64,000 nt of DNA from Gemmatimonadota bacterium (GTDB lineage: Bacteria > Gemmatimonadota > Gemmatimonadetes > Longimicrobiales > Gaopeijiaceae), in assembly GCA_022827345.1 (NCBI GenBank), contig JAJDTB010000030.1, positions 115,222-179,221 on the forward strand, read 5' to 3'. Position numbers and translations under genes: made by a program. Positions 7,785 through 16,528 of this stretch are shown piece by piece (the stretch's first letter is position 1; the number at the start of each line of letters is the position of its first letter). Under the pieces are notes generated by a model, which was given only the letters and a program-made list of their open reading frames with translations, was not told where the DNA came from and searched no databases.

Positions 7785-8549
7785 GTGGAATGCAACGTCA
7801 GGTGTCGCTTGACCGCCTCCCGTGACGCAGAGCCAGCGAGCGGCACCGCCCGCGCCGCTCAGGTGCGCAGGCTTTTCAGCGAGATCGCACCGCGCTACGA
7901 CCTGCTCAACCACGTCCTCAGCCTGAACATCGACAGGCGATGGCGCCGCCGGGCCGTGCGCGAACTGGGGTGGGAGCGCGACCCCGCCGGATCGTACCTC
8001 GACGTCTGTGCGGGGACCTTCGACCTCGCGCTGGAAGTGGCCGCGCAGCCGGGATTTCCCGGCCGCGTGGTGGCCGCCGACTTCGCCTTTCCGATGCTGG
8101 CCAGGGGAATGCCCAAGATCGGGGCCGCGCCGGTGGAGGCCGTTTGCGGCGACACCCAGCAGCTTCCCTTCGCCAGCAACTCGTTTGCCGGCGCCATGGT
8201 GGGATTCGGCGTCCGCAACCTCTCCGAGCCGCTCGCCGGATTCCGCGAAGTTCACCGCGTGCTGCAGCCCGGCGGCCGCTTCGTAGTGCTGGAATTCACG
8301 GTACCGCCCGGAAGGCTGATGCGCTGGGCCTACCTCCTGTACTTCAACCACATCCTGCCGACGGTTGGGCGGCTGGTGTCCGGCCATCCCTGGGCGTACA
8401 CCTACCTGCCGAAATCCGTGGAGGGCTTTCCGGGACCCGATGCGCTGGCCGGGATGCTCCGGCGCGCGGGATTCGCGTCCGCCAGGTGGTTTCTCCTTAC
8501 CGGGGGGATCGCCGCGATCCACGTGGCGACGAAGGCCGCGCGGGACTGA
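7785..8549 (+). CDS. ubiE: Ubiquinone/menaquinone biosynthesis C-methyltransferase
   Basis: 254 residues from GTG 7785, which is 16 bases after an AGGAGG; TTG at 7809 is the alternative. It is a class I SAM-dependent methyltransferase: LFSEIAPRYDLLNHVLSLNIDRRWRR is the family's N-terminal signature, LDVCAGTFDLALEVA the SAM-binding loop, and GFGVRNLSEPLAGFREVHRVLQPGG the later hallmark. It methylates demethylmenaquinone, or the ubiquinone precursor, at the last ring step. The SAM loop has Phe where a second Gly is common. Its 3' end overlaps the convergent M16 gene by 53 bases. Menaquinone is the likelier substrate in a Gemmatimonadota-type host (inference). Confidence 0.88.
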   Translation: MECNVRCRLTASRDAEPASGTARAAQVRRLFSEIAPRYDLLNHVLSLNIDRRWRRRAVRELGWERDPAGSYLDVCAGTFDLALEVAAQPGFPGRVVAADFAFPMLARGMPKIGAAPVEAVCGDTQQLPFASNSFAGAMVGFGVRNLSEPLAGFREVHRVLQPGGRFVVLEFTVPPGRLMRWAYLLYFNHILPTVGRLVSGHPWAYTYLPKSVEGFPGPDALAGMLRRAGFASARWFLLTGGIAAIHVATKAARD

Positions 8550-10026
8550 CCCCCGCCGGGCCTGGCTCCTGCCCGAGCACGGTAACGGTCCCCAGCTCCG
8601 ACGGGGAGCCGTCGAAGCGGGCCGTGTCGCCGACCAGCAGGATGGTCATGCGCGCGGGATCGACTGCGCTGCGAAACACTTCCTGGACGGCGGCGGGCGT
8701 CACGTCCTGGATGCCGTCGACGTAGCGCTCGAGCCAGTCGGCCGGAAGATCGAGCCTCCGGTACGCCATGCCCCGCGCGACGACCTGGAAGGGGGTGCGG
8801 AAGTTGAAGACGAACCCGTTGACCACCTCGTCGACGGCGTGCGACACCTCCGCCGGCGTGGGGGGCGCGGCCCTCATCGAGTCGACCGCGGCCAGGAGCA
8901 GGCGGGCGGCCGCCAGGGTGCTCTCGGGCCTGGTGCGGGTCAGCGCCCCCGCGAGGCCGTCGTCCCTGCTCGAAGTCGTCCAGATCGACGAGGCGCTGTA
9001 GGCCAGGCCCTGCCGTGTTCTCACCTCCGAGGAGAGGCGGCTCGAGAGACCGGACGCGCCGAGGATGCTGTTGCCGATCCGCGAAGCGAAGTAACCCGGA
9101 TTGTCCCCCTGCCGGACGGCGGTCGCCTGGGCCATCACCACGACGCTCTGCTCGATCTCCCTGTGGAGGACGAAGACCCCCGCCTCCGAGCGGATGTCGG
9201 CCACCGGGTTCTCGCCGAGTCCGCCGGAACAGGGGGGCCAGTCGGCGAGGATCTCGTCGAGCAGCCGGCGGGTGCGGCTCCAGGTGATATCGCCGGCAAC
9301 GCCCACGACCATGTTGCCCGGGCACACGACCGCCTCGTGCACCAGGCGCAGCCTTTCTTCGGCGAGGTCGGCGGGCTCCAGGTCCGCCGCGCCCATCTCC
9401 CAGCCGACCGGATGATCGCCGTACATGATCCGGTTGAAGATTCCGAAGGCAAGCGACGCGGGATCCTCGGGGCGGCGCCTCACGCGTTCGATCTCGGCGG
9501 TGCGCCAGAGTTCGACCTGGGTGGAGTCGAAGCGCGGCTCGCGCAGCATCGCGCCCCATAGCCGCACCGCATCGTCGACCTGTTCCGAGAGGGTGTTGAC
9601 CCACGAGGACGCGCCGCCGCCCCCCTGTCCGAAGCTCATCGCGAGCGCCAGGGTCTCGATGCGCGCGTCGACGGAGTCCGGGGGCAGGGTGGCGGTGCCG
9701 CCCGTGCGGAGGAGGCCGGCCATCGCCGTGGCGGCCGCGAAGGAATCGCGGCCGAAGTGCCGGACGCCTCCCTCGAAGGTGGCGTAGAAGGTCGCCAGCG
9801 GCAGTTCGGAGTCTTGCACGAAGTAGACGGGGACCCCGCGGACGGTCTCTTCGCGGGGAGCCAGCCGCCGGAAGCGCAGCTCGGGGAAGGTCAGGCGATC
9901 GATGCGCTCCCGCACCGATTCCTGGGCTCCGGCCGGTGGAGCTGGCGCGCAGACGGCGAGGGCGGCGGCGAGACAGGTCAGGACGGGGGCGCCGACCGGT
10001 TCGCGGGGGCGGCGGCGCGGGATCAT
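8497..10026 (-). CDS. M16-family peptidase homologue lacking the zinc motif (likely partner subunit)
   Basis: 509 residues with a signal peptide (hydrophobic stretch VLTCLAAALAVCAPAPPAGAQ). It has the pitrilysin fold sequence pattern in both halves, but the position of the HxxEH zinc motif reads ATAMAGLLRTGG, so it cannot bind zinc in the usual way. Such inactive subunits pair with an active M16 subunit, as in mitochondrial processing peptidase and bacterial M16B heterodimers. Its ATG overlaps the stop of the active homologue (ATGA), which supports a heterodimer acting in the periplasm. The 3' end overlaps ubiE on the other strand. Confidence 0.85.
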   Translation of the reverse strand: MIPRRRPREPVGAPVLTCLAAALAVCAPAPPAGAQESVRERIDRLTFPELRFRRLAPREETVRGVPVYFVQDSELPLATFYATFEGGVRHFGRDSFAAATAMAGLLRTGGTATLPPDSVDARIETLALAMSFGQGGGGASSWVNTLSEQVDDAVRLWGAMLREPRFDSTQVELWRTAEIERVRRRPEDPASLAFGIFNRIMYGDHPVGWEMGAADLEPADLAEERLRLVHEAVVCPGNMVVGVAGDITWSRTRRLLDEILADWPPCSGGLGENPVADIRSEAGVFVLHREIEQSVVVMAQATAVRQGDNPGYFASRIGNSILGASGLSSRLSSEVRTRQGLAYSASSIWTTSSRDDGLAGALTRTRPESTLAAARLLLAAVDSMRAAPPTPAEVSHAVDEVVNGFVFNFRTPFQVVARGMAYRRLDLPADWLERYVDGIQDVTPAAVQEVFRSAVDPARMTILLVGDTARFDGSPSELGTVTVLGQEPGPAGVSPARPSSPRGSRRSPR

Positions 10027-11609
10027 CTCTGTCCGTCCTTCCGCACCATTGTCGCTACCGTCCGCGAACCGTCGTTCAGGTACTGGATCGCCACTCGCTG
10101 CACGTCCTGCGGGGTCACCTCGGCGATGCGGCGGGACAGGCGGAATGTCTCGCTCCAATCCCCGAACGACGCTTCGGACTCGGCGATCTGCATCGCCAGC
10201 TCGAGGTTGGAGGACAGGCGGCGAAACTCGCTGGCGCGCAGCTGGTTTCTGATCCGTACGAGGACGCCGGGGTCGGGGGGAGCGGCCTTGATCTTCGCGA
10301 TCTCGTCGTAGATCGCGGCTTCGATCTCGTCGGTCGTGCGGGGTGTCTTGGGGACCGCCGAGATCGTGAAGAGTCGGGGGTAGGAGAACCCCGGTCCCAG
10401 GTACGCGGCGACGTGCACCGCCGACTGGTCCTCGGCGATCAGTCGCTGGTAGAGCCGTGTGCTCCTTCCGCCGGTGAGCACCGAGGCGAGCATGGTCAGC
10501 GCCGGGGCATCGGGGTGGAAGCCCGACCCCACCCGCCAGCCGATCATCAGCCGGGGCTCGGCGTCGAACGCGACGTTGATCCGGCGTTCCCCGGCCTGCG
10601 CGGGTTCGCTCGCCCGCACCGGGGGGGCCTGCCGCCCTGGTGCGATCGGACCGAAATACTCCTCCGCCAGTCGTCTCACCCGGCCCGCGTCCACGTCGCC
10701 GACGATCGCCGCCACGGCGTTCCGCGGACCGTAGTAGTCGCGAAAATACTCGGTCGCCTGCCGCCTGGTCAGGTTTTCCAGGTCCGACGCGTGTCCGATC
10801 ACCGGCACGCCGTAGGGATGTACCTGGAACGCCGTCGCCAGGAAGGCGTTCTCGAGGATCCCTCCCGGGCTGGTCTCGAGTCGCGTGCGGCGTTCCTCCC
10901 GGACCACGTCCAACTCGGTGTAGAACTCACGGAACACCGGGCTGCGCATGCGGTCCGCTTCGAGCGCGAACCAGAGTTCGATCCGGTTTGCGGGGATTTC
11001 GACGAAGTAGCGGGTGGCCTCGTGGCTGGTGGTCGCGTTCAGGCCCCGCGCTCCCTGGGCGGAGAGGATGCGGTCGAACTCGTTTGGAACCACATGCGCG
11101 CGTGCCTGGTCCTGGAGCGACGCGAATGCCGACCGCAACTGCCGGACCGCCGTCGTGTCGGGCGCGGGCCGGGCGAGCTCGGCGAGAATGGAGTCGCGGA
11201 CCGCATCCATGGCGTCGAGTAGCGGCGCTTCGCGGGCGCGATCCGAGGTGCCGATCTCTCCCGAACCCTTGAAGAGCATGTGCTCGACGACGTGCGCGAT
11301 CCCGGTATTGCCGAGGTGCTCGTTGACCGAGCCCACGGGATAGTGGACCACCATGGCCGCGGTGGGGGACTGGCGCCGCTCCAGGATCAGGAAGGTCATG
11401 CCGTTGTCGAGGGTGAAGCGGTCGACGGGGAGTTCGGTGCCGGGTGCGGGGCCGCGCCGCTGGGCGTGGGCATCCATGGGCGGGAGGGCGGCGGCCAGGC
11501 ACACCGCCAGGACTGCGCTGCGGGCGCGCACCGCCCGGAAGCGGCTCCACGCACGATGCGCGACCCGGCGGATCAGGTGCCGAGCGACAGCGGGGCGGCG
11601 CCTGGTCAA
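10023..11609 (-). CDS. M16-family zinc metallopeptidase (active subunit)
   Basis: 528 residues from TTG 11609. The start is well supported: AAGGAG lies 7 bases upstream and the TTG overlaps the mutM stop (TTGA). An Arg-rich N-terminus and a hydrophobic segment (about 31-43) ending near DAHAQ form a signal peptide. The inverted zinc motif HVVEH is at 106-110, and a downstream ELWFALEADRM supplies the expected third Glu ligand. It probably digests peptides in the periplasm together with the inactive homologue downstream. Coupling to a DNA repair gene is probably just genome compaction. Confidence 0.88.
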   Translation of the reverse strand: MTRRRPAVARHLIRRVAHRAWSRFRAVRARSAVLAVCLAAALPPMDAHAQRRGPAPGTELPVDRFTLDNGMTFLILERRQSPTAAMVVHYPVGSVNEHLGNTGIAHVVEHMLFKGSGEIGTSDRAREAPLLDAMDAVRDSILAELARPAPDTTAVRQLRSAFASLQDQARAHVVPNEFDRILSAQGARGLNATTSHEATRYFVEIPANRIELWFALEADRMRSPVFREFYTELDVVREERRTRLETSPGGILENAFLATAFQVHPYGVPVIGHASDLENLTRRQATEYFRDYYGPRNAVAAIVGDVDAGRVRRLAEEYFGPIAPGRQAPPVRASEPAQAGERRINVAFDAEPRLMIGWRVGSGFHPDAPALTMLASVLTGGRSTRLYQRLIAEDQSAVHVAAYLGPGFSYPRLFTISAVPKTPRTTDEIEAAIYDEIAKIKAAPPDPGVLVRIRNQLRASEFRRLSSNLELAMQIAESEASFGDWSETFRLSRRIAEVTPQDVQRVAIQYLNDGSRTVATMVRKDGQR

Positions 11610-12466
11610 GACACGTCTCCTTCTGTGGCGGCGCCGTCCTCCGGCCCGGGCTGACACCGGGGGCAGACGAAGGCGGAACGGCCGCCGAACACGATGCGCT
11701 CGATGACGGCGCGACATCTCAAGCAGGGCCGGCCTTCGCGTCCGTAGGCGTGCAGCGCCCGCCGGAACCGCCCCTCGTTCCCGTCCGGCGCGCGGTAGTT
11801 GCGCAGGGTGGTGCCGCCGGCTTCGACCGCGCGCCGAAGAACGCGGCGGAGCGAGCGATGGAGGCGGGTGGCAGAGACATCGCCGATCGAGTTGGCCGGG
11901 GTGCGCGGGTGGATTCCGGCGAACCAGCATGCCTCCACCGCGTAGATGTTGCCCACGCCGGCGACTCTGCGCTGGTCGAGGAGCAGAGAGCGGACGGGCG
12001 ACCTGGAGCGGGAGAGGATCCGGCGCAGCCGCGCACCCGTGAATGACCGCGCGAGGGGCTCCGGCCCCAGCCGCCGGGACCACCGCGTCCAGTCCGAGGA
12101 GGTGAGGTGGCGGATGCGGCCGAATCGCCGCACGTCGTCGTAGGTCAGGGAGCCGCCGTCGGTGAACTGAAACAGGACGGCCGGGTGAGTCGATCCAGGC
12201 CCGGGTCCTGGGTCGGTTCCGGGCACGAGACGCCCCGTCATTCCGAGATTGACGACCACGCGGGTGGCGTCCTCGAAGGTGAGCACCACGTTCTTGCCCC
12301 GCCTTCCCGTTGTTCCGAATCGCCTGCCCGCCACCGCCTCGGCGAATCGGTGCGGCGGCCCGTCCACTACGTCCTCCCGGAGCACCGTGACCGAACTCAC
12401 CACCCTGCCGGGCAGGATCCTGTTCAGCCCCCGTGCGATGGTCTCGGCCTCGGGGAGTTCCGGCAC
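11606..12466 (-). CDS. mutM: Formamidopyrimidine-DNA glycosylase (Fpg/MutM)
   Basis: 286 residues. Removes oxidised purines such as 8-oxoguanine and nicks the strand. After initiator removal the N-terminus is PELPEAETIARGL, with the catalytic Pro and Glu. GRRGKNVVL carries the phosphate-binding Lys. The C-terminal zinc finger has Cys248, Cys251, Cys268 and Cys271 with GGRSAFVCPRCQ between. The start is GTG, 4 bases after the stop of the YbjQ-like gene. All key residues are present, so it should be active. Confidence 0.95.
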   Translation of the reverse strand: MPELPEAETIARGLNRILPGRVVSSVTVLREDVVDGPPHRFAEAVAGRRFGTTGRRGKNVVLTFEDATRVVVNLGMTGRLVPGTDPGPGPGSTHPAVLFQFTDGGSLTYDDVRRFGRIRHLTSSDWTRWSRRLGPEPLARSFTGARLRRILSRSRSPVRSLLLDQRRVAGVGNIYAVEACWFAGIHPRTPANSIGDVSATRLHRSLRRVLRRAVEAGGTTLRNYRAPDGNEGRFRRALHAYGREGRPCLRCRAVIERIVFGGRSAFVCPRCQPGPEDGAATEGDVS

Positions 12467-12470
12467 GGTG

Positions 12471-12791
12471 CTACTCCAGCGCCACCGCTGTGCCGGTCGA
12501 CGACACCATCAGCATCCCGTTGGATGACCCGAGGACCTCGTAGTCCAGGTCGACGCCGATAACCGCGTCCGCCCCTCGCGCCTGTGCCTGGGAGGCCATC
12601 TCGCGAAGGGCCTCTTCGCGCGCCGTTCGCAGGGCCTTCTCGTAGGAACTGGAACGCCCGCCCACGATGTCCCGAATCCCTGCCAGGATGTCTTTGACGA
12701 TGTTCGCTCCGATGATGGCCTCGCCGGTTACGATACCCAGGTATTCCCGGACGCGCCGGCCTTGCAGTACTGCTGTTGTCGTAATGATCAA
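12471..12791 (-). CDS. YbjQ/UPF0145 family protein (heavy-metal-binding domain fold)
   Basis: 106 residues matching the family closely: [64 protein letters not shown] and a terminal [10 protein letters not shown]. The family forms small pentameric beta-barrel proteins whose physiological role is not established. TTG 12791 is chosen because AAGGAG lies 7-8 bases upstream and because family members begin at this point. It lies between purD and mutM in the same direction. Confidence 0.85.
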   Translation of the reverse strand: MIITTTAVLQGRRVREYLGIVTGEAIIGANIVKDILAGIRDIVGGRSSSYEKALRTAREEALREMASQAQARGADAVIGVDLDYEVLGSSNGMLMVSSTGTAVALE

Positions 12792-12833
12792 AGCCCTGCT
12801 CCTTGCGGGTTGATTCTCGTGATCAATATGGCG

Positions 12834-14102
12834 TCAATGCCGCCGCTCCGCCTCCCGCCAGCCGATGTCGGTGCGGAACTGCTTGCCTTCGAAGGAGATC
12901 GCGTCCGCGACCGCCCGGCTCACCGTGCGCGCGCGCTCGAAGTCCGCGTTGACGGCCGTTACGGCGAGCACGCGGCCGCCGGAAGTCACCAGCCGGCCCG
13001 ATTGCCGTGCGGTTCCGGCGTGGAAGACATGCACGCCGCTCGGCAGCGGGGGGATCGAGATGGCCGCTCCCTTGCCGTAGCTGCCGGGGTATCCGGATGC
13101 CGCCAGCACGGTCGTGACGGCGGCTGCGCCGGCGAAGGCCGGCCGGTGCCCCGCCAACCCCGAACCCTCCGCGACCGCGAGCATCGGCTCGAGCAGCGAC
13201 GAGGATAGGAGCGGCAGCACCGCCTGGGTCTCGGGATCGCCGAAGCGGCAGTTGAACTCGACCACCTTCGGCCCCTCGGCGGTGATCATGAGCCCGGCGT
13301 ACAGCAGGCCGCTGAACGGGTTCCCTCCCTCCGCCAGGGCCCGGAGCACGGGCGCGATGATGCTTGCGCCGACCTCGTCCATGAGCGCGTCGCTCGCGAA
13401 CCCGACCGGGGCGTACGCGCCCATGCCCCCGGTGTTCGGCCCCGTGTCCCCCTCGCCGATCCGCTTGTGGTCCTGCGAGGGGAGGAGCGCGACGAAGTCC
13501 TCACCGTCAGCGAGGCAGAACACCGACAGCTCCTCGCCCTCCATGAATTCCTCCACCACGACCTGGCTGCCCGCATCCCCAAAGGATCCTTCGAGCATGC
13601 GGCGGGCCGTCCGGACGGCTTCGTCCACCGCCATGCACACGACCGCGCCCTTCCCGGCAGCCAGTCCCGAAGCCTTGACCACCACCGGCGCGCCAACCGC
13701 CTCGATGTACGCTGCGGCCTCGTCCGCGTCGGTGTGCACCTCGTAGGCGGCCGTGGGCACCCCCGCGCCGGCCATGAGGTCCTTGGCGAAGGCCTTGCTC
13801 GACTCGATGCGCGCCGCGGCGGCCGACGGCCCGAAGACGGGCACGCCCGACTGTTTCAGCCGGTCGGCGAGACCCAGGGCCAGGGGCGTCTCGGGCCCCA
13901 CCACCGCCAGGTCGATCCGGTTTCCGGCCGCCCAGCCCGAAAGCGCCACCACGTCGGTGGGCGAGATGTCCACCGCGCGGCATCCGGGCGCCATGCCTCC
14001 GTTCGGCCGGGTGGCGTGGAAAGTCGCACCCGGGGCGTCTTCCCGGAGCTTCCAGAGCAGCGCGTGTTCGCGTCCGCCATTCCCGGCAATGAGGATTCGC
14101 AT
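12834..14102 (-). CDS. purD: Phosphoribosylamine-glycine ligase (GARS)
   Basis: 422 residues. Joins phosphoribosylamine and glycine with ATP, the second step of purine synthesis. The N-terminus MRILIAGNGGREHALLWKL is the family signature. ATP-grasp features follow (VVVKASGLAAGKGAVV, QVVVEEFMEGEELSVF), as does the hallmark QDHKRIGEGDTGPNTGGMGAYAP, then VVEFNCRFGDPETQ with metal ligands. Length is standard. The ATG lies 5 bases after the M48 peptidase stop, with no clear ribosome binding site, so translation may depend on coupling. Confidence 0.96.
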   Translation of the reverse strand: MRILIAGNGGREHALLWKLREDAPGATFHATRPNGGMAPGCRAVDISPTDVVALSGWAAGNRIDLAVVGPETPLALGLADRLKQSGVPVFGPSAAAARIESSKAFAKDLMAGAGVPTAAYEVHTDADEAAAYIEAVGAPVVVKASGLAAGKGAVVCMAVDEAVRTARRMLEGSFGDAGSQVVVEEFMEGEELSVFCLADGEDFVALLPSQDHKRIGEGDTGPNTGGMGAYAPVGFASDALMDEVGASIIAPVLRALAEGGNPFSGLLYAGLMITAEGPKVVEFNCRFGDPETQAVLPLLSSSLLEPMLAVAEGSGLAGHRPAFAGAAAVTTVLAASGYPGSYGKGAAISIPPLPSGVHVFHAGTARQSGRLVTSGGRVLAVTAVNADFERARTVSRAVADAISFEGKQFRTDIGWREAERRH

Positions 14103-14107
14103 GGGCG

Positions 14108-15133
14108 TCAGGGCTGCTTTCTGAAGTTGTCGAAGAAGGACTCGCCGGCGCGCTTGGCGGCACTGGCCATCTGATCCAGCACGTCCCGGGCCCCGGCCTT
14201 GTAGCTGCTGGCCGCCTCGGCGAGGTCTTCGGCATACGCCGGGTCGGGATCGCCGCGGCGCTCGTATTCGCCCCGGACTACCCTGTCGTACGCCCCGGTC
14301 TCGATCCAGCCGCGCAGTTCCGAGAGCCGCAGGACCCAGAAGGGGTGCGTCTGGCCGAGCAGATTGAGGACCTTGAAGACCTGGTCGGCCATGTCGCCCG
14401 ACTCGCGGTAGTCCTCGGCCTGGCGGATGAACTCCGGGAGGGATGTCTCGGCGTCCTCGCCGCCGCCGGCCATCTTGAGCATCGAACCCATGACTTCGTC
14501 CGGGTCCTGGATGGCCAGGAGCCCCGCGCGGTCCGCCGACAGCTCGCTCTTGCGCGACCATTCCAGAAGCGCCACCAGAATCGCCCGCGCCGCCAGCCCC
14601 ACGATCGGAAACCCCATCCTGGCCAGCGCGATGAGGAGCTCGGTCATCGTCCGGTAGAGGACGTGGTCGCTCATGACGTGGCCGAGTTCGTGGCCGAGAA
14701 TGTACGACACCTGCCGGTCCGTGAGCAGGGCGAGCGTCCCCGAGTTGAGGATGATGAACGGCTCCTTCATCCCGTAGGCCCCGGCGTTCACGACGGGATT
14801 CTGCGAGACGAAGAGGGGGTAGCGCTCCGGGGCATCCAGGGTGGTGCAGACGTCGCAGTACAGGTCCCACACCCGCGGGAACTGGTTTGGCCCGACGCGC
14901 ACCGCATTGGCCTGAAACGCCAGCCGCACCGGTTTTTCGCCGAATATGCCGAAGAGGGCGCGAAGCACCTGGTCGAAGCCGGGGAGCTTGCGCAGGGCGG
15001 CAAGGGCGGCGCGGTCGGCGCTGTGTTCCCAGCATCGCGACGAAATGTCGGTGAGGGTGCGGGTGACCCGCGGATCGCCGTTGTCTTCGGGGCTTCCGTG
15101 GCCGTACGAGGTATCGAAATCGTCGTAGTTCAT
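14108..15133 (-). CDS. M48-family metallopeptidase
   Basis: 341 residues. The zinc-binding HELGH (HExxH) stands in YILGHELGHVMSDHVLYR, and the third ligand Glu is expected in WSRKSELSADRAG, the typical ExxxD segment of M48. Hydrophobic stretches after the HExxH (LIALARMGFPIVGLAARAILVALL) probably anchor it in the membrane. It resembles stand-alone M48 proteins rather than HtpX, with no N-terminal helix pair. AAGGACAAGG precedes the ATG. It may take part in membrane or lipoprotein quality control; the substrate is unknown. Confidence 0.85.
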   Translation of the reverse strand: MNYDDFDTSYGHGSPEDNGDPRVTRTLTDISSRCWEHSADRAALAALRKLPGFDQVLRALFGIFGEKPVRLAFQANAVRVGPNQFPRVWDLYCDVCTTLDAPERYPLFVSQNPVVNAGAYGMKEPFIILNSGTLALLTDRQVSYILGHELGHVMSDHVLYRTMTELLIALARMGFPIVGLAARAILVALLEWSRKSELSADRAGLLAIQDPDEVMGSMLKMAGGGEDAETSLPEFIRQAEDYRESGDMADQVFKVLNLLGQTHPFWVLRLSELRGWIETGAYDRVVRGEYERRGDPDPAYAEDLAEAASSYKAGARDVLDQMASAAKRAGESFFDNFRKQP

Positions 15134-15215
15134 CGCCTTGTCCTTGCCGGAGGGATCCGCCGTCCCTCGAATCTACATGTGTGTCCGTCCGTCCGGCGGC
15201 TGGACGGGGTGCCAA

Positions 15216-16364
15216 TCAGCTACGAAGGGCGCCTGCCAGGTCTTCGATCAGATCCCGGCCGTCTTCGATGCCCACCGACAGCCGCACCAGTCCGTCGGTG
15301 ATCCCCATCCGCAGCCGCATTTCCTCGGGCACCGCGGCGTGGGTCATGAGGGACGGGACGCAGATCATGGACTCCACGCCCCCCAGGCTCTCGGCGAGCC
15401 GGAAGAGCCTGGTGCCTTCCGCGAGCCGCCTGGCGTCGTCCGCCGAAAGGTCCAGCGACAGCATGCCGGAGAACCCCCGCATCTGCCGTCGGGCAAGCTC
15501 GTGCTCCGGGTGGGTGGGGAGGCCGGGGTAGTGGACCGCCCGCACGGCCGGATGGCCGGCGAGGAATTCCGCGACCCCCATGCCGTTTTCGTTGTGGCGC
15601 ATCATGCGGAGGTGCAGCGTCTTGGTGCCGCGCAGGGTGAGCCACGAGTCCAGGGGACCCGGGATGGGCCCGGTGGATTTGCGCACGAAGTGGAGCTCCG
15701 CGGCGAGGTCGTCGTCGTCCACGACCAACATGCCGCCGAGGATGTCCGAGTGGCCGCCGAGGTACTTGGTCGTCGAGTGCACGACCGCGTCCGCCCCCAG
15801 CGCCAGGGGGTTCTGGTTGAAGGGCGATGCGAAGGTGTTGTCCACGCAGAGGAGCGCGCCGTGCTCCCGGACGATCCCCGCCACCGCCTCGATGTCGGTG
15901 ATGCGCATGAGTGGGTTGGACGGCGTCTCGAGGAGGACGAGGCGCGTCTCCGTTCGCAGGGCGCCGCGAACCGCGTCCGGATCGCGCGTGTCCACCAGGG
16001 TGAAGGTGATGCCGAGGCGGCTGAAGACCTCCAGGAACATCCGCGTGGTGCCGCCGTAGGTGTTCTCCTCGCTGACGATATGGCCTCCCGGCGCGACCGT
16101 CTTGGCAAGGCACTCGAAGGCGGCCAGTCCGCTGGAGAAGGCGATACCGTGGCGCCCCCCCTCGAGCGCCGCGACGTTGGCTTCGCTGGCCTCGCGGGTG
16201 GGGTTCTGCAGGCGTGCGTACTCATAGCCCTTGTGGCGCCCCAGCCCCTCCTGGACGTAGGTCGAGGTCAGGAACACCGGCGTGGTGATCGCCCCCGTGA
16301 CCGCCTCCGGCGACTGTCCCGCGTGCACGCAGCGGGTGGCGAAGCGCTCTGTGGACTCAGGCAA
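15216..16364 (-). CDS. metB: Trans-sulfuration PLP enzyme (cystathionine gamma-synthase / gamma-lyase type)
   Basis: 382 residues of the Cys/Met metabolism PLP family. TRCVHAGQSPEAVTGAITTPVFLTSTY is the N-terminal hallmark. YARLQNPTREASEANVAALEGG and SSGLAA build the cofactor site, and the PLP lysine is K200 in HSTTKYLGGHSDI. TTG 16364 is chosen because GGGAGA lies 6 bases upstream. Sequence alone does not separate synthase (MetB) from lyase or sulfhydrylase activity. The gene is divergent from glmM, and no other methionine genes are nearby. Confidence 0.85.
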   Translation of the reverse strand: MPESTERFATRCVHAGQSPEAVTGAITTPVFLTSTYVQEGLGRHKGYEYARLQNPTREASEANVAALEGGRHGIAFSSGLAAFECLAKTVAPGGHIVSEENTYGGTTRMFLEVFSRLGITFTLVDTRDPDAVRGALRTETRLVLLETPSNPLMRITDIEAVAGIVREHGALLCVDNTFASPFNQNPLALGADAVVHSTTKYLGGHSDILGGMLVVDDDDLAAELHFVRKSTGPIPGPLDSWLTLRGTKTLHLRMMRHNENGMGVAEFLAGHPAVRAVHYPGLPTHPEHELARRQMRGFSGMLSLDLSADDARRLAEGTRLFRLAESLGGVESMICVPSLMTHAAVPEEMRLRMGITDGLVRLSVGIEDGRDLIEDLAGALRS

Positions 16365-16528
16365 GGTATTCTCCCGTGATGGGGGACCGGGATCGCTGCT
16401 AGACCCGCCGGGCGGAGTCGTCGACGCTCCTCGAAAGGCAGGCCCGGCGGCTGTGATCGACTCGGGGGAATATAGTAGTTTCCCATCTACCCAAAGGCGC
16501 CCCCGAACCTCGATGGAGCTCGCTCAGA
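16365..16528. promoter_or_regulatory. Divergent intergenic region, metB-like / glmM
   Basis: 164 bases with an AT-rich core (GAATATAGTAG, 16469-16479) in otherwise GC-rich DNA, the likely site of one or both promoters. TATAGT at 16471-16476 could serve glmM, but no good -35 element stands at the right distance. No riboswitch-like structure (SAM or glmS type) was recognised. Confidence 0.4.

Noticed and set aside
15138..16379. 413-codon rightward frame opposite the trans-sulfuration gene
   Set aside because: Antisense shadow; the minus strand encodes a complete PLP enzyme with its lysine.
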